Below are positions 1-8,833 of a stretch of 29,634 bases of DNA, piece after piece (within the stretch, counting starts at the first letter, position 1; the number at the start of each line of letters is the position of its first letter). The notes beneath the pieces were generated by a model that did not search any database, had not been told where the DNA came from, and saw only the letters and a program-made list of their open reading frames with translations. The position numbers were made by a program, and so were the translations under genes. Origin of the DNA: Thiodiazotropha sp037384445 (GTDB lineage Bacteria; Pseudomonadota; Gammaproteobacteria; Chromatiales; Chromatiaceae); assembly GCA_037384445.1 (NCBI GenBank), contig JARRNY010000078.1:1-29634 (forward strand), read 5' to 3'.

Positions 1-3000
1 GACAGCGAAGGGGAGATCGCCCCTATCGTCAAAGCCTGCATCGAGTCGGGCCTGACCCTGATCCCCCGCGGTGGCGGCACCGGCTACACCGGCAGCGCCG
101 TACCCCTGGATCCCCACAGTGCGGTGATCAACACCGAGAAACTCGACCGGGTCGGCCCGGTGGAGGAGATCGAACTGCCCGGTGTCGAGGGACGGGTTCC
201 CACCGTACATACCGGTGCCGGCGTCGTCACCCGCCGTGTATCGGAGCGCGCCGAGCAGGCCGGACTGGCTTTCGCCGTCGACCCCACCTCCCAGGATGCC
301 TCCACCATCGGCGGCAATATCGCCATGAATGCCGGCGGTAAAAAGGCGGTGCTGTGGGGCACCACGCTGGACAACCTGGCCAGCTGGCGCATGGTCACCC
401 CCCAGGGTGAGTGGCTGGAGGTGGAACGTCTCAACCACAATCTGGGCAAAATTCACGACCAGCCGGAAGTCAGCTTCCGTGTCACCCGTTACGCCAGCGA
501 CGGCAAGAGCAAACTCGGCGATCCCGAGATCCTGCGCATGCCCGGCAGCGCCCTGCGCAAAGTTGGTCTGGGCAAGGATGTCACCGACAAGTTTCTCTCC
601 GGCCTGCCCGGGGTACAGAAAGAGGGCTGTGACGGCCTGATCACCTCCGCCCGTTTTATATTGCACCGTATGCCGAGCCAGATACGCACCCTCTGTCTGG
701 AGTTCTTCGGTACCGATATCGGCAAGGCAGTGCCTGCCATCGTCGAGCTCAAGGAGTACCTGGACAAACATGACGAGGTACTGCTGGCAGGGCTTGAGCA
801 CCTGGATGAGCGCTACCTGAAGGCCGTCAAGTACTCCACCAAAGCACCCCGCAGTGAGCGGCCGAAAATGGTGCTGCTGGCCGATATCGCCAGCGAGAAT
901 ACCCCGCTGTTGGAGGCCGCCGCCGCCGAAGTGGTGCGCATGACCCAGGCACGGGAAGGGGAGGCCTTCATCGCCAGCAGCCCCGAGGCACGACGCAACT
1001 TCTGGCTCGACCGCGCCCGCACCGCCGCCATCTCGGCCCACACCAACGCCTTCAAAATCAACGAGGACGTGGTCATCCCGCTCGACCGACTGGCGGAATA
1101 CAGCCGCGGTATCGAGCGCATCAACATCGAAGAGTCGATCGGCAACAAGATCCGTATCGCCGATGAGGTACTGGCCTATCTGGCGGGTGACCACTCCCTG
1201 CGCAAACCCGATGACGACTTCGAGGCAAGTGACGAGAACCGCACAATCCTGCAGGCCAAACTCGACCTCGCCCGCGAGGCAGTGACCCAGGCGCGCTTGC
1301 GCTGGCAGGCCCTGCTCGATCAGATTGAGCAACCCGCTGCCAAGCACCAGGACCTGCTGGCTGACGACATCAAGGCCCTGATCCAAACCGACGATCGCCT
1401 GCTCGACCTGCTGCTGCGCCGCGACCTGGTAGTCTCCTACCGCCGTGAAGTCGCCTCCCGCCTGGACGAGATCTTTCCCGGCCAGGAGATGCGCAGCCTG
1501 CGCCACGCCATGCGCGAGATCCACGGCCGCCTGCGCGACTCGCGACTCTTCGTTGCCCTGCATATGCACGCCGGCGATGGCAATGTGCACACCAACATCC
1601 CGGTCCACTCCGACAACTACGCCATGCTGCAGCAGGCCGACCGCATCGTCGACCGGGTGATGGCCCTGGCCACTGAACTCGACGGTGCTATCTCCGGCGA
1701 GCACGGCATCGGCCTGACCAAGCTGCAGTATATGGAGGCGGATAAACTCAGCGCTTTCGCCGACTACAAACAACGCGTCGACCCCCAGGGCTGGTTCAAC
1801 CGGGGCAAGCTGCTGGCCGGCGCCGATCTGGAGCGGGCCTATACCCCCTCCCTGCGTCTGTTGGAGCAGGAGGCGATCATCCTCGAGGAGAGCGAGCTCG
1901 GCACCCTCAACGACGAGATCAAACACTGCCTGCGTTGCGGCAAGTGCAAACCGGTCTGCATGACCCACATACCGCGCGCCAATCTGCTCTACTCGCCACG
2001 CAACAAGATCCTCGCCACCGGCCTCATCATCGAAGCCTTCCTCTACGAAGAGCAGACCCGGCGCGGCGTCTCTCTGGCCCACTTCGATGAGATGAACGAC
2101 GTTGCCGACCACTGCACCGTCTGCCACAAGTGCGAGAACCCCTGTCCGGTCGATATCGATTTCGGCGAAGTGACCACGCTGATGCGCAAGATCCTGGTCG
2201 ACCGGGGCAAGAAGCGGCGCAACCTGGGTACCAGTGCCGCTATGGCCTTTCTCAACATCACCAGTCCCACCTCCATCCGCTGGATGCGCAAGGGCATGGC
2301 CGAGTGGGGCTTCAAGGGCCTCAACCTGGGCTACAGCCTGGCCGGTAAGGCAGGGCTTTTGAAACCGAAAGCGACACCGCCCCACACCACCACCGGCAGC
2401 CCCAAACCGCGCACACTGATGGTGGAGATGCTACAGAAACCGATCCGTGTAGCTCCACCGGCCAAAACCCTGCGCGACGCCCTCAGCCTGCAGGACACCA
2501 AGTCGGTGCCGATCCTGCGCAATCCACGCAAGGTCAACGAGGAGAGCGACGCGGTGTTCTACTTTCCGGGCTGTGGCTCGGAGCGTCTCTACAGTGAGAT
2601 CGGCCTCGCCACCCTGGCAATGCTCAATGAGCTGGGCGCAGAGACCGTGCTGCCCCCGGGCTACCTCTGCTGCGGCTATCCACAGGCCGCTGCCGGCCTG
2701 CACGCCCGCGGTCGGCGCATCACCACCGAGAACCGGGTGCTGTTCCACCGCATCGCCAACACCCTCAACTATATGGATATCAAGACGGTACTGGTCTCCT
2801 GCGGTACCTGCATGGATCAGCTTTTACAATATGAATTCGACAAGATATTCCCCGGCTGCCGACTACTTGATATCCACGAATACATGCTGGAGAAAGGGGT
2901 GGCGCTGGATGGCAGCCAAGCCACCGAGTACCTCTATCACGACCCCTGCCACAGTCCGATGAAGCAGTACAACCCACTGCAGGTAGTTCGTCAGATCACC

Positions 3001-3339
3001 GGCAAGACGGTACTGCTCAACGACCGCTGTTGCGGTGAAGCCGGCACGCTCGGCACCAGCCGCCCCGATATCGCCAACCAGCTGCGTTTCCGGAAAAATG
3101 AAGAGCTGGACCAGGGCATCGCTGAGCTCACGGCCACGCACGACGGCAAACGGCCGCAGATCAAACTGCTGACCTCCTGTCCCGCCTGCCAGCAGGGACT
3201 GAGCCGTTACACCGATGACACCGGCCTCAAGCCGGAGTACATCGTGGTAGAGACGATCCGCCGGATGCAGGGAGAACAGTGGCAACAGCGCTTTATCGAG
3301 CAAGTCACTCAGGACGGTATTGAACTGGTACTGGTATAG
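1..3339 (+). CDS. FAD-linked 2-hydroxyacid (D-lactate/glycolate-type) dehydrogenase fused to Fe-S and cysteine-rich domains, 5'-truncated
   Basis: The reading frame is open from base 1, so the true start lies upstream; the first ATG in the window (124) falls inside the FAD-binding domain. Counting codons from base 1, PRGGGTGYTGSAVPL (about 22-36) is the pyrophosphate loop of an FAD_binding_4 (GlcD/Dld) domain. The FAD-oxidase C-terminal domain shows HMHAGDGNVH and SGEHGIGLTK. Next come two 4Fe-4S motifs, CLRCGKCKPVC (from base 1927) and CTVCHKCENPCP (from base 2113). Two cysteine-rich CCG domains follow, with FPGCGSE, LCCGYP, DPCH, RCCGEAGTLG and SCPACQ. This is a GlcD plus GlcF arrangement in one chain, as in YdiJ and DUF3683-type oxidases, which usually oxidise a 2-hydroxyacid and pass electrons to the quinone pool. 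The exact substrate cannot be read from the sequence. The visible part, 1112 codons, looks undamaged. Confidence 0.88.
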   Translation, partial: DSEGEIAPIVKACIESGLTLIPRGGGTGYTGSAVPLDPHSAVINTEKLDRVGPVEEIELPGVEGRVPTVHTGAGVVTRRVSERAEQAGLAFAVDPTSQDASTIGGNIAMNAGGKKAVLWGTTLDNLASWRMVTPQGEWLEVERLNHNLGKIHDQPEVSFRVTRYASDGKSKLGDPEILRMPGSALRKVGLGKDVTDKFLSGLPGVQKEGCDGLITSARFILHRMPSQIRTLCLEFFGTDIGKAVPAIVELKEYLDKHDEVLLAGLEHLDERYLKAVKYSTKAPRSERPKMVLLADIASENTPLLEAAAAEVVRMTQAREGEAFIASSPEARRNFWLDRARTAAISAHTNAFKINEDVVIPLDRLAEYSRGIERINIEESIGNKIRIADEVLAYLAGDHSLRKPDDDFEASDENRTILQAKLDLAREAVTQARLRWQALLDQIEQPAAKHQDLLADDIKALIQTDDRLLDLLLRRDLVVSYRREVASRLDEIFPGQEMRSLRHAMREIHGRLRDSRLFVALHMHAGDGNVHTNIPVHSDNYAMLQQADRIVDRVMALATELDGAISGEHGIGLTKLQYMEADKLSAFADYKQRVDPQGWFNRGKLLAGADLERAYTPSLRLLEQEAIILEESELGTLNDEIKHCLRCGKCKPVCMTHIPRANLLYSPRNKILATGLIIEAFLYEEQTRRGVSLAHFDEMNDVADHCTVCHKCENPCPVDIDFGEVTTLMRKILVDRGKKRRNLGTSAAMAFLNITSPTSIRWMRKGMAEWGFKGLNLGYSLAGKAGLLKPKATPPHTTTGSPKPRTLMVEMLQKPIRVAPPAKTLRDALSLQDTKSVPILRNPRKVNEESDAVFYFPGCGSERLYSEIGLATLAMLNELGAETVLPPGYLCCGYPQAAAGLHARGRRITTENRVLFHRIANTLNYMDIKTVLVSCGTCMDQLLQYEFDKIFPGCRLLDIHEYMLEKGVALDGSQATEYLYHDPCHSPMKQYNPLQVVRQITGKTVLLNDRCCGEAGTLGTSRPDIANQLRFRKNEELDQGIAELTATHDGKRPQIKLLTSCPACQQGLSRYTDDTGLKPEYIVVETIRRMQGEQWQQRFIEQVTQDGIELVLV

Positions 3340-3349
3340 GTCTTGAACC

Positions 3350-3364
3350 GCCTCTGAGCGAGGC
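3350..3364 (+). terminator. Small hairpin after the dehydrogenase stop
   Basis: GCCTC-TGAGC-GAGGC forms a perfect 5-bp stem 10 bases after the stop codon. It has no following T-run, so it is only a weak candidate for transcription termination or mRNA end protection. Confidence 0.25.
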
Positions 3365-3416
3365 CATCTCACCCATGCTTGATCTTGAATAGATCAGAAA
3401 AAAACTAATACTTTTG

Positions 3417-3577
3417 ATAGAGTACATCCGACGTATATCCCAGGAGATGGGTATTGAGACCATCGCCGAATTCGTCGAAGACAGACAGCTGATTGAGTGG
3501 CTGACCGCCGTCGGGGCGATTGTGCACAAGGTTATGGCGTCGAAAAATCTCCAACCTCTTTGACTCCATGGCCTTAG
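3417..3577 (+). pseudogene. Relic of an EAL (cyclic-di-GMP phosphodiesterase) domain C-terminus, frameshifted
   Basis: One frame (3417 to about 3515) reads MGIETIAEFVED then RQLIEWLTAVG, which matches the conserved late part of EAL domains (usually MGxxTIAEFVE followed by LxxLG). The expected next motif, D-x-AQGY, appears as DCAQGYGVEK in a different frame from base 3518, ending at TAG 3575-3577. A single missing base in the GGGGC stretch around 3513-3517 explains the switch. Only about 53 residues survive: there is no EVL/EAL catalytic motif, no start and no upstream domain. A stop codon in frame lies at 3390-3392. It is therefore a gene remnant rather than a functional small gene. The parent was probably a GGDEF/EAL or stand-alone EAL protein. 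Confidence 0.75.
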
Positions 3578-3598
3578 GGCTTTACTGAGCCGAAGGCC
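3570..3598 (+). terminator. Imperfect hairpin between the EAL relic and ppc
   Basis: GGCCTT pairs with AAGGCC, and inside it GGCT pairs with AGCC, with small bulges. It overlaps the last codons of the EAL relic. There is no T-run. It could be the relic's old terminator. Confidence 0.3.
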
Positions 3599-3717
3599 AG
3601 CCCCATATTCAAAAGCATCGCGGCATCATTGGCGGCACCTTGACTGCCTGAGCGCTCTGTCGCAGATTCTGTGCAATCCCACATTCATGCATCTACCTGC
3701 ATTGGAAAGAGACCGCT

Positions 3718-6385
3718 ATGACTGACAGCTTCACCAACGCCTGTGTAAAACACGACAAGGAACTGCGAGGCCGCGTACGCCTCTTCGGCACCCTGCTCGG
3801 TGAAGTCTTGCGCGAACAGGTAGGCGAAAAGAGCTTTACCATCGTTGAGCGCCTGCGCCGGGGTTACATCAAGCTGGCCGATGGCGCCGATCCGGGACTG
3901 AGTGAACGGCTCGAGAGGCTGATCGAGTCGCTGCAGCCCGAGGCACTGGCCGATGTGATACGCGCCTTCAGCATCTACTTTATGCTGGTCAACATCGCCG
4001 AAGAGGCCTTCCTGCATCGCCAGCGCCGACGCATTGCCGGCAAGGGTGGCGAGCTCTGGCAGGGCTCCTTCGATCACACTCTGCGCGCCTTTCGTCAGCG
4101 TGAAATCGATCCCCAGCAGTTGCAGGATATTCTCGACGATGCCGCCTACATCCCGGTCTTCACCGCCCATCCCACCGAGTCTAAACGACTGGTGATCATG
4201 AATCTGCTGCGGCGAATCTTCGTCACCAGCGAAATGCTCGATGCGCCCAAACGCAGCCTCAATCAGTACGAAAACACGGTGCGTGAACTGAAGACCCAGA
4301 TCCAGACCCTGTGGAAGACCGAAGAGGTGCGCTCGGTGCGCCCTGAGGTCCGCAACGAGATCCGCCAGGGCCTGCACTATTTCAAGCGCAGCCTGTTCGA
4401 GGCCGTACCTCAGGTCTTCCGCCGGCTCGATGCCGGTATCCGGCGCATCTACGGCGACCACCCCGACTATCACGGGGTGCAGCTGCCGGCTCTTCTCCAC
4501 TTCGGCTCCTGGATCGGCGGCGACCGGGACGGCAACCCCTTTGTCACCCCGGATGTCACGCGTCTGGCCCTGCGCATGGCGCAGCAGACTATCCTCAATG
4601 AGTATATCCGGCGGGTCGACGAGCTGATCTCAGAGCTGACCTTTTCCTATCGCTTCTGCAACCCGAACTGGGCCTTTCGCGAAAGCCTGGAGAGCGACAA
4701 CCGGGTTTGCGAATCACTCTTCTGTGACAATCCTCACCGCTTCAAAGAGGAACCCTATCGGCGCAAGCTCTACATCATGCGCCATCGCCTGAAACAGAAC
4801 CTGGCGATTGCCGATGCCTATGTCGAAGGCCGCCAAGCGGGTGACGCCCAGGGCGCCTATAGCGACGAGCGCGCCTTTCTGCGCGACCTGAATCTGATCT
4901 CAGCCTCCCTGCGCAGCCACGGCGACGAAGCCGCTGCTAACGGCGGTTTACTCGACCTGATTCACCTGGCCGATACCTTCGGTTTCTATCTGACCCACCT
5001 TGATGTACGCCAGGAGTCGGCCATCCACTCGGCGGCGGTCGCGGAGATCCTGCAACAGACCGGTGATTCGACAGAGTACGCCCAGCTCGATGATGAGGCT
5101 CAGCTGCTGGTGCTCGATCGGCTGATCACCCAGGGCCTGTCACAACCCCTGCAAAGGGAGCGTCTGTCGGAGGAGACCCAACAGGTACTGGCGGTCTTCG
5201 ATCTGATTGCCGAAGCCCAGCGGGAGATCAGTCCCCAGGCCATCGGCCAATATGTTATCTCCATGACGCATCAGGCCAGCCATATCATGGAGGTGGCCTT
5301 TCTCGGCAGCCTCAGCGGACTGCTCGGTCGCAGTGACAAGGGCTGGTTCTGCCAGCTTGAGATCTCACCCCTGTTCGAGACCATCGACGACTTACGCCGC
5401 AGCGAGTCTATCCTCAACGCGCTCTTCTCCAACCCCTGCTACAAAGCGCTGCTGGAGGCCTCTGACAACCATCAGGAGGTGATGCTCGGCTACTCTGACT
5501 CGGCCTCTGGCTGAAGACCACGGTATCCGCTGCCGCCTGTTCCATGGTCGCGGCGGTACAGTGGGTCGCGGTGGCGGCCCCACCCACGAGTCGATCCTGG
5601 CGCAACCGGCCAACACGGTGAAGGGGCAGATCAAGATCACCGAACAGGGTGAGGTATTGTCAAACAAATACAGCAACCGGGAGACCGCCATCTACGAGTT
5701 GACCATGGGTATCACCGGACTGATGAAGGCGAGTCAGGGGGTGGTGCGCGATATCAAGGAAGACCATTCCGAATTCGTCTCGGCAATGCAGGAGATGGCG
5801 GAGCTGAGCGAAGCCCACTTCCGACGCCTGACCGAGAAGACGCCGGGCTTTCTCGACTATTTCTACGAATCGACCCCCGTCAGCGAGATCGGTCTGATGA
5901 ACATCGGCTCAAGACCCTCTCACCGCACCAAGGGGAACCGCTCCAAATCCTCCGTACGGGCTATCGCCTGGGTCTTTGGCTGGGCACAGGCACGTCAGAC
6001 CCTGCCCGGCTGGTACGGTATAGGCTCGGCCCTGGCGGGCTGGCGCAAGCAGGGCAAAGGACGGCTGAAACAACTGCAGAAGATGTATCGGGAATGGCCT
6101 TTCTTTCGCTCGCTGTTGAGTAATGCTCAGATGGGCCTCTTCAAGTCGGACATGGCGATCGCCGAACAGTATGCCAAGCTCTGCCACGATCCCGACACCC
6201 GCAAAGCGGTCTATGAAGAGATCCGCAAGGAGTACAACCGTACCCGTAAACAGATCCTGGAGATTACCGGACTTGACGACTTGCTGGACGAGACCCCGGT
6301 GCTGAAAACCTCACTCAGCCGCCGCGACGCCTATCTCGATCCTCTCAACCACATACAGCTCGGTAGTCATGCAAATCAGCCCTGA
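3718..6385 (+). pseudogene. ppc: Phosphoenolpyruvate carboxylase, broken by an internal frameshifting deletion and an abnormal 3' end
   Basis: PEP carboxylase makes oxaloacetate from PEP and bicarbonate to refill the TCA cycle. The start ATG 3718 follows GGAAAGAGA. The first part (3718-5514) carries FTAHPTESKR (catalytic His region) and SWIGGDRDGNPFVTPDVT. It reaches LGYSDS and then hits a stop in SASG. From about base 5504 the second frame resumes with PLAEDHGIRC, then LFHGRGGTVGRGGGPTHES and GSRPS, LPGWYGIGSAL. Against E. coli PPC, about 21 codons (roughly 62 bases, not a multiple of three) are missing. They include the SAKD lysine (Lys546 in E. coli), which is needed for catalysis. The end is also wrong: after DPLNHIQL it reads GSHANQP and stops, without the final stretch of about 45 residues ending in the near-invariant NTG. 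Unless the contig is mis-assembled here, the enzyme is dead. Confidence 0.9.
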
Positions 6386-6470
6386 ATAGATAACTCACCC
6401 ACATTTACCCTGGCTCGACACTCCACTACCGGTAGAATGGCGTTTTGTTATCTGCTTACGAGGCTATTGC

Positions 6471-6932
6471 ATGACCCGGATCTCTTTCTCTCTGACACTC
6501 GTTTTGACTCTGCTGTTAAGCGGCTGTGATATTGGGCCGGACACCTCCAATGTCAAGATCACCGAACAGCCGGCTGAGGGTCTGACTGAATCCTCATTTG
6601 ATCAGCACTATCTGCAACAGCTGGTCGATGAGACCCGCCAGACAGCAGAGGAGCGGTTGGTAAAGGCCTATGAGCGTAACAACATTCCACCACAAGAGCG
6701 TTTCAGCCACGCAGAGGCAAGTGGTCGCTACGAATCGGTGGGCGGCCGCCAGCTAGCGGTCGTTGACCTCAGTTACAGCGCCAACCCCATGCGGGTGATG
6801 CGGGTGGTGGGTCTTGCGGGAGATAAGCTGGTCACTGTCAGTTGTCTCTCTCCCCACGGCGAGCCATTGGTGTTTGAGGCCAAAGAGGGGGAGTGCGCCG
6901 AGGCAATTGCAACGCACTTTGGCCAGCCATAG
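6471..6932 (+). CDS. Putative lipoprotein of unknown function
   Basis: 153 residues. The N-terminus MTRISFSLTLVLTLLLSGC has a basic start, a hydrophobic core and a lipobox (LSGC, Cys19), so the mature protein is probably lipid-anchored in the inner or outer membrane. Aspartate follows the cysteine (C-D-I), which in enterobacteria favours inner-membrane retention. The mature part is acidic and hydrophilic, with a predicted helical stretch (about 40-70) and a beta-rich end containing VMRVVGLAGDKLVTVSC and FEAKEGECAEAI, so two cysteines could form a disulfide. I do not recognise a family. It sits alone between ppc and a minus-strand hypothetical gene. Confidence 0.7.
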   Translation: MTRISFSLTLVLTLLLSGCDIGPDTSNVKITEQPAEGLTESSFDQHYLQQLVDETRQTAEERLVKAYERNNIPPQERFSHAEASGRYESVGGRQLAVVDLSYSANPMRVMRVVGLAGDKLVTVSCLSPHGEPLVFEAKEGECAEAIATHFGQP

Positions 6933-7035
6933 TCTGAGGTTACCAACCAAGCCGTAGATATTAATACACTCAGGGCTACAAGCGTGGCTCAGATCAAAGC
7001 GTACGGCGTACCCCAATGGCCTGGTCAGTAAATCG

Positions 7036-7719
7036 TTAGCTGCTGGTGCCGAATGACGTCAGAAGCTGTTCCAGCTCCTGGAGTCGGTCGAGAGCGCCAG
7101 GCTGAGCATCAAGGAGTTCGCTGTTGCTGCGCCTCAACTCCACGCCCTGTTCACAAATGGCGCTAAGCTGGGCCGGATCGAAGAGGGTGATGGCCGCCTC
7201 GAACTCTCCCCGCTCAGCGCTCAGCAGCACCGGCAATAGTTCGTCACCCTGAATCAATGAATCGGGGTCGAGCAGGTCAGCCACCAGGGGGGTCTCCAAC
7301 AGTTCGTAGTGGGTCTCCCTTGCCGCCTCTTCCTGCTCCAGTTCCTGGTGCGCCAGGGTGTCGTTGCCGGCGCCTTTCCAGACAGCCCGCATGATCACCG
7401 CCACCAGTTTACGAATCGCCTCCTTGTTAGGGCTCTGGTCATCCGCCAGCCGGCAAGCCGTCTCGTAGGCCTGATCCAGCCTCTCTTTCAATTCCAGGAT
7501 GACATCGCTCTGCTCGTGAGGCCCCAGCGACACGGCTTCCCCGACCAGTTTACGCAGATCGCTGATATAGGCTTCCAGCTCCTCGTGATCGAGACGCTGG
7601 GCCTCGGTCAACTCGCTCTGCGAAAGTCTCCGTTGGGCCTCGGGAAAGAGTGGATTATCCTGCCTTCTCAGCAGGTGGCGTTCGTGACGGCCGGGTAGTT
7701 CACTAAACAACAAACGCAT
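7036..7719 (-). CDS. Conserved-looking hypothetical protein, helical, cytoplasmic
   Basis: 227 residues, starting at an ATG preceded by AGGGG. There is no signal peptide and no membrane segment. The sequence is rich in Glu, Leu, Ala and Gln and appears almost wholly alpha-helical, with likely coiled-coil runs (about 40-100, SDLRKLVGEAVSLGPHEQSD and following; and near the end, DRLQELEQLLTSF). There are no catalytic motifs I recognise. It is convergent with the lipoprotein gene. Codon use and the absence of internal stops over 227 codons support a real gene. Confidence 0.65.
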   Translation of the reverse strand: MRLLFSELPGRHERHLLRRQDNPLFPEAQRRLSQSELTEAQRLDHEELEAYISDLRKLVGEAVSLGPHEQSDVILELKERLDQAYETACRLADDQSPNKEAIRKLVAVIMRAVWKGAGNDTLAHQELEQEEAARETHYELLETPLVADLLDPDSLIQGDELLPVLLSAERGEFEAAITLFDPAQLSAICEQGVELRRSNSELLDAQPGALDRLQELEQLLTSFGTSS

Positions 7720-8056
7720 GATTGACCCCTGACGGGGATCTACTGTCCCCTGTTTTATGAGGGCTCTTTTTTAACACGAAATGGACTTGAAAGGGCAGGT
7801 ATTCCAGCGGGTTTCCCTTCTTATGCTCAACAAAACCGCTCAACAACCATACTATCGGCCCGTGAGCTTGAGCATTTCCCCGTGTTTGACGGCTTTATCC
7901 ATAACAACATCATGGTTTATTGACCGGGATCAGTTAATCAAACCTTAAGTTTTAATACGATCCATAGCGCATTGCTTGTTCAGCCCCACTACCAATGTAG
8001 TAAACCGGCACCGGGGCACTCCTTATTAACGTTTACGTCAGTTGGAGGGCATAATC
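7720..8056. other. Intergenic region of 337 bases, no gene recognised
   Basis: This separates the divergent hypothetical gene and the first miniprotein gene, so it must hold promoters for both, but I see no convincing pair of promoter boxes. The stretch is more AT-rich than its neighbours. A GGGGA/TCCCC hairpin (7734-7750) sits just upstream of the minus-strand start. Confidence 0.5.
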
Positions 8057-8137
8057 ATGCTAGGAAGTGATAAGGCAATCATCGGCGCTCTCGCCATTCT
8101 GATCATCGGCATCGCAGTCTCTGTGGTACTTGGGTGA
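8057..8137 (+). CDS. 26-residue single-pass membrane miniprotein, copy 1
   Basis: The ATG is preceded by GGAGG at a normal distance (TTGGAGGGCATAATC). The peptide begins MLGSDKAIIG and continues as one uninterrupted hydrophobic helix of 20 residues (Ala, Leu, Ile, Val, Gly), ending VVLG. The Asp-Lys pair near the N-terminus would sit at the membrane face. A second gene at 8745-8825 encodes a paralogue of exactly the same length: 12 of 26 residues are identical and nearly all the others are conservative. Eight of the 12 codons for identical residues differ only by a synonymous change, which is strong evidence for selection on the protein. A perfect GC hairpin follows the stop. I do not recognise the family. 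It could be a small subunit or regulator of a membrane complex, or a type-I-toxin-like peptide. Confidence 0.8.
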   Translation: MLGSDKAIIGALAILIIGIAVSVVLG

Positions 8138-8144
8138 ATCTTAA

Positions 8145-8167
8145 GGGGCGGGAGTCATTCCCGCCCC
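8145..8167 (+). terminator. Perfect GC-rich hairpin after miniprotein copy 1
   Basis: GGGGCGGGA-GTCAT-TCCCGCCCC makes a 9-bp perfect stem with a 5-base loop, 7 bases after the stop. There is no T-run, so it may stop transcription poorly alone or protect the 3' end. It could serve both this gene and the convergent minus-strand gene. Confidence 0.65.
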
Positions 8168-8214
8168 GTTGACCTCTAGCCAAACGCCACCCATCGGCTA
8201 ACGCCCCTGATAGA

Positions 8215-8529
8215 TCACTCCTTCAGATCCTCTTCGATATAGCGCTTGATGTAACGCTGACCGTTGAGGGTCGAGCTGACCACCCAGACCACGAGAAACA
8301 CGGCCAAGCCCAACGCCAGTGGTGCAACCTTTGGTATCAGGCCAGCGATCAGCAGCATGAGCATCACACCGACCGAGACAATCATCGCTCCCCGGCGACG
8401 GGCCTGCTTCACGACCTCTTGTGCCGACTCCCGTGTCTCTATGCCAGCCTGGCGGAGCACAGAGCGCATATTTTCATAGCCTTTCTGATGCCGGGATTCC
8501 AGGCGACCGAAAGGATCATTCAGCTTCAT
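8215..8529 (-). CDS. Small two-TM membrane protein of unknown function
   Basis: 104 residues from the ATG at 8529, chosen over the ATG 15 bases upstream because GAGG lies at good spacing before it (GAGGTCGTGC-ATG). The N-terminal half is hydrophilic and basic (MKLNDPFGRLESRHQKGY, then about 20 residues of helix ending KQARRRG). Two adjacent hydrophobic segments follow, about 50-65 and 70-88 (VSVGVMLMLLIAGLI, then LALGLAVFLVVWVV), with a charged tail RYIKRYIEEDLKE. By the positive-inside rule both termini are probably cytoplasmic. It lies between the two miniprotein genes and is transcribed against the first. I do not recognise the family. Confidence 0.7.
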   Translation of the reverse strand: MKLNDPFGRLESRHQKGYENMRSVLRQAGIETRESAQEVVKQARRRGAMIVSVGVMLMLLIAGLIPKVAPLALGLAVFLVVWVVSSTLNGQRYIKRYIEEDLKE

Positions 8530-8744
8530 GCACGACCTCAGCACGCCGTTTCATAGCCCTTGCCCGACCGCCTTTGGGCAGGGGAAAACCACGCATAAAA
8601 CCTGATTTTATCTCATAAAATCTTGAAACCATCGAATCGATCCCTATGTCTTAATTCGCAACAGTGGAGGTACACAATCTTCCACCTTAGTGCAGTCATT
8701 GAACACACATCTGTATTGGCAAATGTCAGCGAAGGAGGTTAACC

Positions 8745-8825
8745 ATGTTCGGCAGTGACAAAGCCCTCATAGGCTCTATCGGCATACTCATCTCCGGTGT
8801 GCTCATCGCCATCCTGGTGAGTTGA
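8745..8825 (+). CDS. 26-residue single-pass membrane miniprotein, copy 2
   Basis: The ATG follows an excellent ribosome binding site, AAGGAGGTTAACC. The peptide starts MFGSDKALIG and ends in a hydrophobic helix closing IAILVS. It aligns without gaps to copy 1 at 8057-8137: the N-terminal G-S-D-K-A, I-G at 9-10, I-L-I at 14-16 and Gly18 are shared. The same unit order is repeated (GGAGG site, 26 codons, TGA, perfect GC hairpin), which points to an old duplication. No known short family such as CydX, CcoQ, KdpF or AcrZ fits. Confidence 0.8.
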   Translation: MFGSDKALIGSIGILISGVLIAILVS

Positions 8826-8833
8826 TCTTGATC

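Noticed and set aside
3685..4500. Long antisense open frame (271 codons) over ppc
   Set aside because: It mirrors the ppc coding frame, has biased composition caused by codon use, and no recognisable motif or ribosome binding site.
5491..5530. Programmed ribosomal frameshifting in ppc or hemE
   Set aside because: Conserved residues are missing at both joints and no slippery sequence with a downstream structure is needed; deletion fits better.
7734..7750. GGGGA/TCCCC hairpin as terminator
   Set aside because: It lies upstream of the minus-strand gene start and not after a gene, and the stem is only 5 bp.
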